A stretch of 64,000 nucleotides of DNA, from positions 16,477,807-16,541,806 of the forward strand of contig NC_084815.1 of assembly GCF_963583255.1 (NCBI RefSeq), given 5' to 3'. This document shows positions 34,767 to 46,831 of the stretch, in pieces. Position numbers and translations under genes: made by a program. How positions within the stretch are numbered: the stretch's first letter is position 1; each line of letters starts with the position of its first letter. The DNA comes from Pyrus communis. Taxonomy: Eukaryota > Streptophyta > Magnoliopsida > Rosales > Rosaceae. Under the pieces are notes generated by a model. The model was given only the letters and a program-made list of their open reading frames with translations, made no database searches and was not told the DNA's origin.

Positions 34767-36673
34767 TTATGTAGCTATTGCAAATGCTAATGCATCGTCG
34801 ACAATCATCTCATTTCTACGCCATACATCATCTAAGCTAGCATGATAGATCGAAATTTCACGATTCTTGGGATGATGATTCGTCTCTTCAAGGATGCTTC
34901 CATAATCTAGAATTTCCTCATGAGTTGGGTAGAATGAGTAAGCGATAGTCGGATTCAAGGTAGGCTCTTCAGGACCTTGTGCTGTGGTTTTCCTCTTCCA
35001 AGGCTGTGAATCCTTTGAACCAAGGGGTCTGCCACGCTTTTGTGATGGGACAGATGATTGGTTAGCCGCTAATGTATGTGGATCACCAAGATTAGCGTCC
35101 CGGGCTTCCAAGAGGGCAGTCCGTCGTACATTTGGTGTATCCATCTTTGCAGGCGTATTCGCAGCTGGAATGTGTGATCTTATCACGCGCACTAGATCGG
35201 TGAAAACATCTAGCATGCTCTGGAGATCTAATATACGTTGCATTTCAGTTTCAAATTGAGTGGTGCGGGGATCTAAATGAGACAAAGTAGGAGTCATCCA
35301 AGATAATTCGCGTCGTTCTTCAGGAACGGTGACGTTCTTATCTCCCCCTAACGACGGGAAGATTGTCTCATAGAAGTGACAATCTATGAAACGAACGGTA
35401 AACAAATTGCTTGTCAAAGGTTCTAAGTAACGAATAATCGAAGGAGAATCATATCCAACATAGATTCCCATCCTTTGCTGAGGCCTCATTTTTATACGTA
35501 AGGGCGGTGAGATCGGCACATATACCGCCTAACCAAATACGCGCAGATGCGATATGTTGGGTTCGTATCCGGTAACCAACTGAAGGGCACTAAATGGTTG
35601 TGTCGCAACAGGCCTAAGGTGGACCAACTTTGCTGCGTGCAATATTGCATGGCCCCAAGCAGCAATCGGGAGCTTGGTACGTATGACCAACGATCGAGCA
35701 ATCATTTGTAAGTGCTTAATGAAAGCCTCTGCCAGGCCGTTCTGGGTGTGAACATGGGGTGCATGATGTTCAACTTCAACCCCAACCGACATGCAATAAT
35801 CATCAAAAGTTTTTAGATGTGAATTCTCCAACATTATCCAATCGAATATATTTGATTGGATAATTAGGGTGGTGAGCCCTGAGCTTGATAACTGAGCCAA
35901 TAGTTTGGAGAATGCAGCGTTCCTTGTGGACAACAAGCACACGTGTGACCAACGTGTGGAAGTGTCAACCAAAACCATAAAGTATCTAAATGGTCCGCAA
36001 GGAGGGTGAATCGGTCCACAAATGTCCCCCTGAATCCGTTGTAGAAAAATGGGAAGATTTGAACGAATCTTGTCATAAGAAGGCTTAGTAATAAGATTTC
36101 CTATTAAACATGTTTGACATGCGATTCCTTGGATCGAACCTAAACTTCGGGTTAGTGGATGCTTGTGTGAAGATTAAGGATACGGCGCATCGCTATTCGT
36201 CCAGGATGTCCCGAATGATCATGCCAAAGTGTAATTTCGTGCACGGTCCCAGTAGTAGGGCCGGCCACATAGTGGCATTCAATAGGGCGTATGGTCGTAG
36301 TATACAGACCACTCGGGGTACGCTTCATCTTCTCTAGAATACGCTTCTGGCCATATTCGTAGGAAGTTATGCATAGAAATTCAACTCCGTTTTCTACGTG
36401 GGTTTCAGCATGGTAATTGTTATCTCTAATGTCCTTGAAACTCAACAACGTTCTTCTGGAATGTGGAGAATAGAGTGCCTAAGAAATGGTCAAGATTGTA
36501 CCATTGGACAACATTATACGTGCCTTACTGTATCCTTCTATCAGGTTGGATGGGCCTGAGAGGGTTGTCAGAGGTGCATTCTTAGGTACGAAGTTAGTGA
36601 AATAGATGCGTTCGCGTAAAACGATGTGCGTGGTTGCACTATTTGCCAGACAACTAACTTTCCCACTAGTCAT
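34767..36673 (-). pseudogene. copia protease-integrase region (broken)
   Basis: The protease part (36479-36673) reads CLANSATTH where the catalytic motif normally has Asp-Ser. After a stop (at 36479-36481), the integrase zinc-finger region follows (HEITLWHDHSGHPG, 36152-36448). The core is at 35529-35978 (VDTSTRWSHV, HTQNGLAEAFIKH). Around 35815-35860 the frame is shifted, so the second catalytic Asp is read only in a neighbouring frame. The C-terminal part lies at 34767-35519 (MRPQQRMGIYVGYDSPS). Confidence 0.8.
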
Positions 36674-37051
36674 ACCTATAATGAAAAATTAATTTTGAAT
36701 TGGTCACATATATAAAGTTTTGAAAACAAATGTCAATTCAAAATAATTTTATTTATTCAAGGATGGTAATTAATTAAAACTTAATATCCAAAAACAAATC
36801 ACCAACAAATAATCCAAACATAAAAGGAAAATTGTTCAAAAATCAACCAAAACCAAAGAGGGGTTCGACCACTAGGTGGAATTCGGCCCCAATTGTTTTA
36901 TTTCAACTAAAAATAAGTCTATGTCTAAGATTCTAATCTTCCATAGGAGTGGTATCCTTCTGAAAATCAAAAACCTCCATCTTTGTAGTCTCTGGTTCGT
37001 CCACTTGCATGAAGTTTGATTCAAACTTCTTACGATGAGAATGATATTCAT

Positions 37052-37910
37052 CTACAACCTTCTTGGGAGCTCGGCAAACACGGGACTAATGGTCTTTTGA
37101 ACCACATTGATAACGCATGTTTGTATCCATGGTTTCAGGTGCTTTGCCCTTATTCTTGAAGTTCGGGGCATTGGGGGTGAGGTTTGGGCGCTTTTGGGCT
37201 TTGTTTCCTCCCTTAGATGGGCCTTGACTTTGTTGACCTTGGTGGGATTGCTTTTGGCCACCCCTACCACGGCTCTTTTGGGGTTTTGGGCGTTGGTTGG
37301 TGCTATAATGTGTTTCAGGCACATTAGTTGCCCCAGTAGGTCGAGCTTGATGATTACTCTTCAACAACTGGTTCTGCTTTTCAGCGAGAAGTAAAACAGA
37401 GATAAATCTGAGAACTTAGTGAATTCTGAGCTCTATATTGTTGTTGTAGGACAATATTAGAAGCAGAGAAGGTCGAATAGGTCTTTTCCAGGAGATCCTC
37501 TTCAATCAAAGTTTCATTGCAAAACTTGAGAAGTGATCGGATTCGACAAACTTCAAAATTATATTCATTCATAGACTTAAAGTCTTGGAAGCACAAGTGC
37601 TGCCAGTTGTGTCTTGCTACAGGCAAGAATATGTCCTTTTGGTGATCAAACGATCAGTTAAAGAAACCCATAATGCACGTGGATTCTCCTCAGCAAGATA
37701 TTTAGTTTACAGAGCATCATGAATATGTCTTCGGAGGAAGATCATAGCAGTGGCTTTTTCAACTTTGCCAACAGGCTTGTCTGTTGCTTCTTCAATATCA
37801 GGACTTAAGTTCTTTGCAGTGAGGTGGAGTTTCACATCTTGGACCCACTTGAGGTAGTTCCTTCCAGAGACCTTCAAAGCGGTATAGTCGAGTTTGTTCC
37901 AATTCGACAT
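37052..37910 (-). pseudogene. copia gag (broken)
   Basis: Gag starts with MSNWNKLDYTALKVSGRNYL at 37910 and continues in shifted frames at 37381-37626 and 37052-37367. A Gly/Lys-rich RNA-binding stretch (KSRGRGGQKQSHQ) precedes the zinc knuckle. A TAG stop in the zinc knuckle (after QCGSKDH, at 37087-37089) replaces the tryptophan codon expected there. Between gag and protease (36674-37050) lies partly non-coding sequence. Confidence 0.75.
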
Positions 37911-38966
37911 GTTCCTATCACAAAATAGATAGACAAGATGTGGTTAGTGTAATGGAGAAAAATCAATCTGTTCACGTAGGAGTACAACATACAAGTTCTA
38001 ATAGACATGATTTCGTTTAATCTTGCATGAAAAACTTTGGGTTTTCATGGGTGATGTTTTTAAATGAATAACTTTAGGTTTTCAAACAAGGCATGTATGT
38101 AAGAAACTTCAGGTTTCAAAATAATTATGAACTTCAGGTTTATATATTCCTGCAGGCAAATACAAATATATTAGGCAAATAAAACTCGGGGCCCAAAAGA
38201 AAAAAATAAGCTCACGGGTGCCTTAAAAAAAAATTGGTCCATGCTACCTAGGCCCAAAAATTGGGCTAGTGGTCTCGAGTGTAGGCTGCAGGCCTACGGG
38301 GAAAGGCGCCAACAGTATGGGTTGCTGCAGGCAAGCCCAAAAGCCAATTTTTTTATTTTTATTTTTTATGCGGGCTGAGAGATGGAGCCTAATAGGGCTA
38401 GGGTCATACATCCCAGCCATGTTGGGTGTGCGCTGCCGAGGAAAAACGCTGGGTTTGGTAGACGGCGCTGCGTCAGGCGGTCGGCGTTGAGACAATGATG
38501 CTTGGGACGAATCCATAGGTCATCAAAAACCTCAAATATGAATGGAGATTTGAAAAAAAATCTCGACATTTGTTGTAAAACCCTATAATTTCGAATCGGG
38601 GTTTTCAAAGAAAACTGATGAGATTCAATTGAATCTCAGTCAATTGATGTTGAGGACAAGCTTTAGGCCGTTAAACATGGTGACCGGAGGTGTGAGGATG
38701 GGCTGCAGGCCATCCTGTGATGGTGGAGACGTCGTGGTAGGCGTCGGGGTGTGCTGGGTTTCAACCTGGAGCCTATGGCTTCGGCTTGGGGACTTGATGC
38801 AGGCTGCAGGCTTGGTGAGGGAATGGGCTGGGCCATCACAGGCTGCTGGCCTGGTGGCTTGCAGCCTTCCATTTTTTTTTTTTTTTCTTTTTTCTTCTTT
38901 TTTCTTCTTTTCAATCCAATTATATGCGTATAAATAATTTAATGTAATTCATGTATAATTTAATTG

Positions 38967-38967
38967 A

Positions 38968-39008
<41 letters not shown>
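38967..39008. repeat. (AT)n microsatellite in copia leader
   Basis: About 42 bases of alternating AT after a T-rich region (38865-38910). Confidence 0.9.
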
Positions 39009-39010
<2 letters not shown>

Positions 39011-39397
39011 CGAGGCATACACAATTTATGTAGAATCTAAAATTCGTAAAACGTAAAGTTGGGTCATGCATCATAGTGAATGTTCATGCTATCAGGGTTG
39101 CAAAAATATCGAGATAAAAACCATTGTTTTGAAAGAACCTGATTGCGTGATGATATGGATGAACTGGTTTGATGCAGAAAAATTCTTCAACGTCACATTC
39201 CTAAGCGCAGCGGTAGGTGTGTACTGATAACGTGTTGTGGTCACATTCCTACGGCTCCCACCATTTGTATAATGACACTTGATGTACCATTTTGTGTACC
39301 GATTACATTGAAAAATCTCTTCTCCATGAGTTACGACTTACAGCAATCAATTGAGTTGTGTTCCAATAAAAGTACGAACTCGTAATGAAGATTAGTT

Positions 39398-40996
39398 GCT
39401 TGAGTTAGGGGTGGAAAAAATTCCCAAAATTCCCAAACCAAACCAAAAAAATACCGATCCCAAACCAAAAATGTCCCAAACCGATTTTTCCAAAATTTTG
39501 GTATTCCCATACCGAAAAAATACCGAAATTTCGGTATGGGAATCGGGATTGCCTTTCCAATATTTCAGTATTCCCATACCGAACCGAAAATATATATTTT
39601 TAATTATTATATATATATATATATATTATTTTTTTAATTATAATTAGAATTAATTTGAACCGTTGGATTGTTTCAAATTAATCTATGCCGTCCATCTATT
39701 CCTTGTTAGGCTTTCAAGTTTCAGCTTTGTTTGTCCCCATCGAGGACTGAACTAACTCCACTCTAGTTTCTAACTTTCATTTCATTTCTCAGTCTCTCTC
39801 TCAGCTCAGTCTCACTCAAATCCAACTCCGGCCAACCATTCACCGGCCCACCACCACACGTGGATCATCCACCGTTGTCTCTCGCTTCCTTCACGATACA
39901 AAGTCACAACTACCACCGGTCTGAGGTCTCTCTCACGATTCTCTCTATCGCGACTCTCTCTCGTGATTCTCTCTCTCAGGAGTCTCTAACTCTCTCACGC
40001 GATTCTATCTCTCATATTCAGACACAAGTAAATAAATATGGGAATTAATTTAGGGTTTGTGAAAATTAATTTATGAATTTTAGATTAGGGTTTGTAATTT
40101 TAGGGTTTTTGAAATTTAATTTTCGAATTCTAGATTAGGGTTTGTAAATTTAGGGTTTGTTTGGTTTCACAAATCAGATTCTATTTAATTGATCTAATGG
40201 TTCATGTTCTTGGGTTCTTGGGTTTTTGCAGATTGGTTTAATACTTTCTCAGATTCCGATTTAATACTCTCTCAGATTCTGGTTTAATAGCATATGTGGA
40301 GCCGTGGAGGTTATTCTCTTCTAGTAGGAAGCCATTATTAATAAAATGGATGTCACATTAGCGACCAATATTTACCAATGTTGATCAAAGTTTAAGCAAG
40401 ATCAAAATTTTTGTCTTTTTATGAGAATTACTTAAGGTATTAGGCAAACAAAATGTTGTTTGGTTGGTGTGTTATTGTTAACAGAGAAGGTGTACAAACA
40501 AACCAATGCCACAAGGACATCAAGGACAAGGTAATTCTGTTTGCCTCAACCGAGTAGGCATGTGTTGTTGAAATTGAATAGGCAAATGCTATTGTGCACA
40601 TATTGGCAGATTGCTTTTGAATAGGCAGATTGTGCACAGATGCTTTTGAATTGGCAGATTTGTGCACAGATGCTTTTGAATTGGCAGATTTGTGCACAGA
40701 TTAGTAGAAACAAATTGGCAGATTGGGCCTGCCTATATGTCAATTTTTAATATAAAATGTTGAATTTTAGCCCAAAAGCATAATATGTCAAATTTTTGTC
40801 CAAAAACCCAAAACCATTTAGGGATTCCCGATTTTTCCCGAAATCCCAAAACTATTTCGGGATTCTCGAAAATTGGGATTCCCGAAAATTTGGTTTGTGA
40901 TCGGTATTGAAATTGTGATTCCCGAAAATTTCGATTTGGGAATCGGGACAAGGATTTCGGTATGGGATCCCATACCGAACCACCCCTAGCTTGAGT
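39398..40996. mobile_element. Non-autonomous hAT element with 8-bp target duplication
   Basis: The element spans 39406-40988 (1583 bp). It begins TAGGGGTGG and ends CCACCCCTA, and is flanked on both sides by GCTTGAGT (39398-39405 and 40989-40996). Eight-base duplications and TAGGGGTG-type ends are hAT hallmarks. Subterminal regions carry many TTCCCA, GGTATGGGA and CCCGAAA motifs in both orientations, as expected for hAT transposase binding. No transposase is present. The middle (39760-40300) is CT-rich then AT-rich. Confidence 0.88.
40618..40715. repeat. 30-bp tandem repeat inside the hAT element
   Basis: About three copies of GGCAGATTTGTGCACAGATG followed by CTTTTGAATT. The last two full copies are identical; outer copies are partial. 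Confidence 0.8.
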
Positions 40997-43040
40997 TGTG
41001 TTCCTGAAATTGGTAAAGCATGCATGCTTTTCATTGTATTTGGATGGTATGATTGGGTGGGCAGGCCACTTCCATTTCTGTGGCCTTTTCAACTTCAAGC
41101 AACTATTTGAGTTTTGAGGTCCCCTCTATTTCGTTGATCCTGTAAAATCTTATGAAAAATGACACTAGCTGATCATGTGCCACTGCCAGCCAAACCAAAA
41201 CCCTAGTGAGATTGTGCAAAGTAACTAGGAAAGTGACTTGCAGATGCAACGTCAATAATGACAAAATCCAGAATTTTAATATTTGATGGTCCTAATATAA
41301 AACAAATTGATGATGATTTTTGCTTGTAATATTGTCCCTTTCTACATGTCAATTAATCAAAATTAAAAACCATATCAATTGATGATGCTAAATAAATAAA
41401 TAAATAAATATATGTAAACTAACCTAACACATGATCCAAACAATATCAAAAACCCATAACAATAACCTAGGATGAATATAGAAAAACTTACTTAAATTTA
41501 GAAATTGGGGGATTAAGTGGTGGGGAGAGAAGTGAACTATGTGGTGGTCGTGGAGAGTAGACATGTGGTTGTCGTGAAAAGGAGATTGGTGGTGGCATGG
41601 GGATTCGTTGGATGGGTATAGCCAATTAGGGAATTGGGAAAAGTGAAGTCGGAGGTCTGGGTTGAGGAAATAGTTGTTCGAACCTCTCTTACTTCCAAAA
41701 AAAAAAAACTCTTTCTTTTTCTGAATCAAAAAGGGTGAGGCTCTCACATTGCTTAATAAGAAGGGTGAGTTTTATTTTTTTATTTTTAAATGACTTGACT
41801 CAAAACAACGTCGTTTTGGCTGAGTGATTAAAAAGAGCAGTTTTCTTCTCCTGATTTGCAGAACCTGCGATGGAGTCATCGTTACTATTCTCCTCCCTCA
41901 CATGGCCAGACATGGGTGGTCCTCGTAAGCCTTCACAACTACTTATCTGGGCTTTCGGGTGGTTTTAAGACCATTCAGGTCCCTTAATAGATCTCCCCAT
42001 GATTGTCCATAGTATTCCAGTATAATATAATGCAATATTATTTGTGAATTTATCTGCATGTGACATTGCATTATAAATCGAAATGTCATATGATGGAAAA
42101 TTCATTCCGTAACTAGAGTGGTAAGATTAGAAAATTACCCAATAACTAGAGTGGTAAGATTAAAAAATTACCCAAATTTAAAATCTAGTTAAGTGATGCA
42201 TCAGCCTTTTTTAGCGGCGAGTATGAAATCAAGTGGGTGAATAAAACATCACTCGAATTCAAATTGTGTAAATATTTTCTGCTCATAAACTGCAACACGT
42301 TGCATATCAGTTTTGCACACAAAATGACAATTCTGCCTTTGGGGAAAATATAGGCCTACAATCCCTTCGAGACAGTCCTCCAGGACCTACAACCCTACAA
42401 CTTTGTCTTTTAACTGTAGTCGTTTTCCCATATTTAACCAATTTGAACAGAGATTAAATATTTTTGCACTCAAAATGTGTGTGACTTGTCATTGTTTGAC
42501 ACATATGACGTTTATGATAAGAAAATTAAAAAAAGTTAAATTTATAAATACGTATCAGTTAAATATCATGACCTCAAAAGGAAAACACTCATTTTAAACG
42601 CATAAGATTTGAAATACGTGGAGTTAACAATAAAAAAGGGAATTATTATTAGTACTTCAAAAATCTCATTTTACATTTCAAACTTTTTATATTAAAAAAA
42701 AAAATACATTTGCAAGAAGTATGGGATAAAAATTTTGAAATGCCAATACACTTCTCATAAAAAAATCCAAATCATTTTAGGGAGACATGCCATACAAAAG
42801 GCCTAGAGCCTAGGACCATGGGCCTAGAGAGAGAGGGATGCTTTGTTCTTCTCTCACTCTCGCTTTCTATCTCCAATGGCTGTTTTTGGGCCTTTGTTTT
42901 CCTCTTCGTGGCGTTGAAAAGCCACCAAAATGCTCCCACATTACATTAGGCCTTCTTTAAAATTTAAAGATAAAAAAATTGAAAAGGAAAGGGATTTGCT
43001 TTAAAAAAAAATTATTCGAATTAATTGGTTAAAACTTAAA
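40997..43040. other. Spacer without recognised genes
   Basis: AT-rich, with (AAAT)n near 41388-41410 and a short direct repeat (AATAACTAGAGTGGTAAGATTA, 42111 and 42140 area). I see no gene or classifiable element. Confidence 0.4.
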
Positions 43041-43047
43041 AGTCAAA

Positions 43048-43193
43048 ACACGGATGTATTTTTCTTCATTTATAAGTAAGAGGTTTTAGATTTGATTATT
43101 GTCAAAGATGAACTTGAAATGCATTATTACTAACCTATTATGAGGTTAAGCTCACTCTCTCCTGCTTAGTTTAGACAATATCATTTAAAAAAA
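43048..43193 (+). mobile_element. Diverged second copy of the 7.1-kb SINE
   Basis: GTATTTTTCTTCATTTATAA, AGTAAGAGGTTTTAGATTTG, AACTTGAAATGCATTATTAC, TATTATGAGGTTAAGC and GACAATATCATTTAAAAAAA follow the order of the copy at 7092-7252. Box B is decayed (TTTTAGATTTGATTATTG), so it should be inactive. No clear target duplication. Confidence 0.65.
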
Positions 43194-43195
43194 AA

Positions 43196-45095
43196 ACATA
43201 GAGACAACTTGAAGAACACTAGAAGCATCCAATGGACCTCAATGGTGGTGATGCTAGTTCTGAACCAATCCTAGGATGACAATCGCATTTTCCTCTTACG
43301 TAGATCATGCATTGTTTTGTTTAGGAACACAATAAGAATTATTTGCGTGCATGTAGTCCAATATTTTAAAAAATAATTATTGAGTTCTTACCTATATATG
43401 TTTTGGATCTGAAACACTTTCATTTGATAAATTATTCAAATAATTCCGAACTCTAAAAAAATTCCTTCCAGACAACTTAACCTTGTCAACTCTAAATCTT
43501 TATATCTTTGTCAAGGAGTGCGGTAGCATTCAAGGAAGACATGTCTTTGGCTAATATAAATAAAATTGTGCTCATGTATTTCATTGATCATGTTGTTGAG
43601 CCATGTTCTCGAGGATTTCAAGGGGTTGCTGCAACGGATCATCGAAGGTGGTTCTACTCGCAGAGAAATACTAGCAAATTTAACATTTTCTTCTTTTTAT
43701 ATTTTGGTTCTTGTTTGTATCTTTCAATATTGCATAATGATTCCAATCATTTACATTTGATTTTGCCTTTTAAAGATTAATTTGTATCTATCAACCGAAC
43801 CTCCATTGGCCTTAAAAACTACCAAGTCTACATGGTGCACAGACTGAATAACTGCGAAGTTCAAGAATCGTCTACGCCGGGCTCAGTTGCTCCAATTATA
43901 TTTGTGAAAATATAAGTGTGTCAAATTGGTACCAGACTGTAAGGACACAAATACTCAAAAGAGATGAGTGTTTTTATCGTCAATGTGGTTCAGTCGTTGG
44001 AATGGCAAACTCTAAAATGCACTTGTGAGTACCCAATCATAAAATAGGATCGACTTTCATTGTGCCAAACAATGCAACCTGGTAACACCTCACTCCCCGA
44101 AAAGCTAATGAGATGACCTTTTCCAATGAGGACTTAGAGATTCCTCGCTAAGAGACTTCAATAAATAGTCAACCAAAGTAGGGGTAGTGTTGTTTCTACA
44201 AACTAGAAGGTGCTCCTCGATCACTTGACTCTACAACTCTAGTGCTGTTTCTATAAGCTTTTAAGATGTTGTTGGTTATCAACCACAGAGCTGTTAATAC
44301 AAACTGAGAGATGTGCTTGACAAAGTTAGGGATGTCAGTGTTTTTCTCAAAGGTTTGGAGGGTTTCGAGTAGAGCGAGAATTTACACAAGGTGTTTGTGT
44401 GTTGAGTTTAAGAGAGCTTCAATGTTGCATATCCTCTTTTATTTCTAGGAGTGATTTTCACCTTATGCTGAAGTAAAGTCTTACTCAACCTAGTCTTTCT
44501 CAGCATCTCTTGATCCAATAACAACTCATCCATCTCTCGATTTGACTCGCCCACTCCCATCAAACTTTGGATTCTAATCTTAGTCCATTTTATGTATTAA
44601 ATTTATTCCTAGTTCTGATTAGTTTCGCACATGTAATATTACGAATCTTATCAATGTTCATCCTGATCCCAAACACTTTTACTTGATTCATGACTTAACT
44701 AAATCCAATCCTGACTCTTAAAGAATCCAACATTGATTAGGATTCGGCTAACTCACCTTGGGTTGGACTTCATTCCAGAAGGGCTAGAGGTTTTCATTTT
44801 GGGCCGAGCCCATAATCACACTTTGCCCACCCAATATTTTGGGCTCAACAACCTCAAAATCATTTAATCATCTAACAGTCATTCAAGAGATAAACAAACC
44901 AAGTTATCCAACTAAACTCTAAAATTTTTAACAGCGTTAATTGGACAATTAAGGGGTTTTATTTATTTATTAACATAATTGATCTTAAAGAGTAAACTAG
45001 AAAGTAGATTATTTCGATTATAGTGTAACAAAATAGAAAGAGAACGAGCCGAGAATGTAGAACGAGATGGTCCAATAAAAAAGGTGGCTGGCATC
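43196..45095. other. Spacer without recognised genes
   Basis: Sequence of mixed composition. The 43508-43780 frame has no recognisable domain. Bases 43900-44500 have an LTR-like look (GGTACCAGACTG, CTCTTTTATTTCTAGG), but I find no partner repeat. Nothing is assigned. Confidence 0.35.
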
Positions 45096-45099
45096 CCCT

Positions 45100-46831
45100 T
45101 TAGGCCATCTCCAACATATTTGGCTAGAGGGCCAGAGGGCTGAAAATAGCCCGAAATGACACAAAAACCGTCTCCAACCGAGGGTTAGGCCAAAAAGCTC
45201 GTGGGCCCCACCGGGCCAAAAAAGAGGAATCAGGCCAATCGGCTGGCCCAAAGGAGCCAACCAACTAGCCCCGGGTCGACCCAAATATTTGAAACTAACG
45301 GCTAGCTAGCAACGGCTAGCCGTAACTTACCTTTGGATTTTAATTTCTTTTTTTTTTGGCCAAAATTTTTTAAATTTTTTTTAAAACAATTATCATTTTT
45401 TCCTGTAAATACCTAAGCCATTTTTACACCATTTCTCACATAATTTTCACCATTCCATACTATCTTACTTCATTCTATTTCATTTCTTCACATTCTATTT
45501 TCTTACCTCTTCCAATAATCTTTCCTTCAATTTTTTCAATAATTTTCAAATGACCACATCTGCAATGAAAGGTAGGGCTTGGACTCGAAAAGAAGATGAA
45601 GCTCTTTGCAAGGCTTATAGATGGGTCTTGGAAGATAGTGTGAAGGGGAGTTCTCAAACAAGTGAAGGTGTTTGGATTCATACGTCCAAAAGATACTATG
45701 AGTTCTACGAAGGCACCACTCCACCTAATACCCAAAACCACGAGAGTTGTTCTTCAAGATGGAAGAAACATCTTCATCCAAGTTTGAATAAATGGTATCA
45801 AGCACTGTTAACGACTGCAAGTAGACATGAAAACGGCGTAATTACTACAATGAAGTAAGTTTTTTCACAATTTATTTTAATTATTTAATTATATTACATT
45901 TAATTTCATAAATTAATTTCCTTTAATTTTTGTAATTATATTTTCTAATTACGCCAAGCGGAGGAATTGTATATGGAGGACAACTCGAAACCCTTTCAGC
46001 ATCATGGTTGTTGGGAAATTTGTAAAAGGTGAGTGTTATTTGAAGATCCACCTCAACATAGAGTAGGTCCTACGCCGGTGTTCGGAACTGCATCTTTAGC
46101 TGTAGATAGGGATGAAGATGGATCTCTTACCATTCACAAAATAAGGGTAGAAAATCCGTCTCCGGGTGAAGGTTCCATACCTAGGGCTATGGGACGAAAC
46201 AAGGCCCAAAAATTGAAGGAAAAGGGCGAGGCAAAGGATGATACCTTTCAACAGGAAATGGCAGCCTCTTTGCGATTAATGGTGGAGCAAAATGCCATTG
46301 CCACGGAAGAAAGGAACCATAGGCATGAAGAACGGGCCAAACAAATACAAGAAGAGATGGATGATAGGAATATGCAAATGAACACTTCGGATTACTCTCC
46401 AATGAGTAAGGCCTATTTTGATAGGAAAAAGAGGGAAATTATGGTATGACGGCAGTTGTTTACCTCCGACTATCATCCTACAATGACGGATGATGATGAT
46501 TATAGACTTTAAATTTAAGCTGTAGTTTTTAAATTTAATTTGTAGTTTTTAAATTTAAGTTGTAGTTTAAATTTAAGTTGTAGTTTTTAAATTTAAGTTG
46601 TTGTAATTTTTAAATTAAAATAATAAATTATGTTTGGCCTTATGGATCTTTGGCCTCTCGGTTGGAGATGGTTTTTTGTCACAAAGCTATGTTTGGCCTA
46701 TAACCCTCTGGCCTCTTGGTTGGAGATGGTAAGAAATATGGCCTGACACTGTTTATTAAAATATTAATTTCTTGGAGAGCTACAAGGTTAAAATAGGTTA
46801 TATGGCCCTCCTTCGGCTGGAGATGAACTTA
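45100..46831 (+). mobile_element. PIF/Harbinger-type element carrying only ORF1
   Basis: The element is 45103-46828, flanked by TTA on both sides (45100-45102 and 46829-46831). The left end GGCCATCTCCAAC and the reverse complement of the right end (GTTCATCTCCAGCCG) form imperfect terminal repeats. GGTTGGAGATGG copies recur inside both ends. A three-base TTA duplication is characteristic of PIF/Harbinger. Inside lies a Myb-like ORF1 with no DDE transposase, so the element depends on another source. It is about 1.7 kb. Confidence 0.8.
45550..46512 (+). pseudogene. Harbinger ORF1, Myb/SANT-like DNA-binding protein (interrupted)
   Basis: Exon-like parts are 45550-about 45854 and about 45957-46512. 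The first has a Myb/SANT-like trihelix (GRAWTRKEDEALCKAY, CSSRWKKHLHPSLNKWY). The second continues AEELYMEDN, then VLFEDPPQHRVGPTPVFG and a Lys/Glu-rich coiled-coil region (MGRNKAQKLKEK, EERNHRHEERAKQIQEEM). Such proteins partner the transposase in Harbinger elements. Two in-frame TGA stops break it: 46030-46032 (before VLFEDPP) and 46447-46449 (before RQLFTSDY). The frame is otherwise open to TAA at 46510-46512. Splice sites are guesses (GTAAGT near 45855). Confidence 0.75.

Larger units (their letters stand above)
32420..39242 (-). mobile_element. Degenerate Ty1/copia retrotransposon
   Basis: On the minus strand the order is gag, protease, integrase, RT and RNase H, the Ty1/copia order. The 3' LTR is at 32420-32675 (TGTTGTAAAC...GACCATAACA, 256 bp, with a CTATAAATAAAGG promoter-like box). 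It is preceded by the polypurine tract CTCAAGGGGGAGT (32676-32688). At the other end only about 10 bases of the 5' LTR end (GACCACAACA, plus-strand 39233-39242) appear before the leader. The leader (37911-39232) is long and includes GC-rich sequence and an (AT)n tract. Every coding module is broken by stops or frameshifts, so it is not autonomous. Confidence 0.85.

Noticed and set aside
38244..38937. Several GC-rich frames near 38.3-38.9 kb as genes
   Set aside because: They overlap each other on both strands and lie in the copia leader between the polyprotein start and the LTR remnant.
43508..43780. A 90-codon frame as a gene
   Set aside because: No family recognised, two overlapping frames of similar length, and no supporting splice or promoter context.
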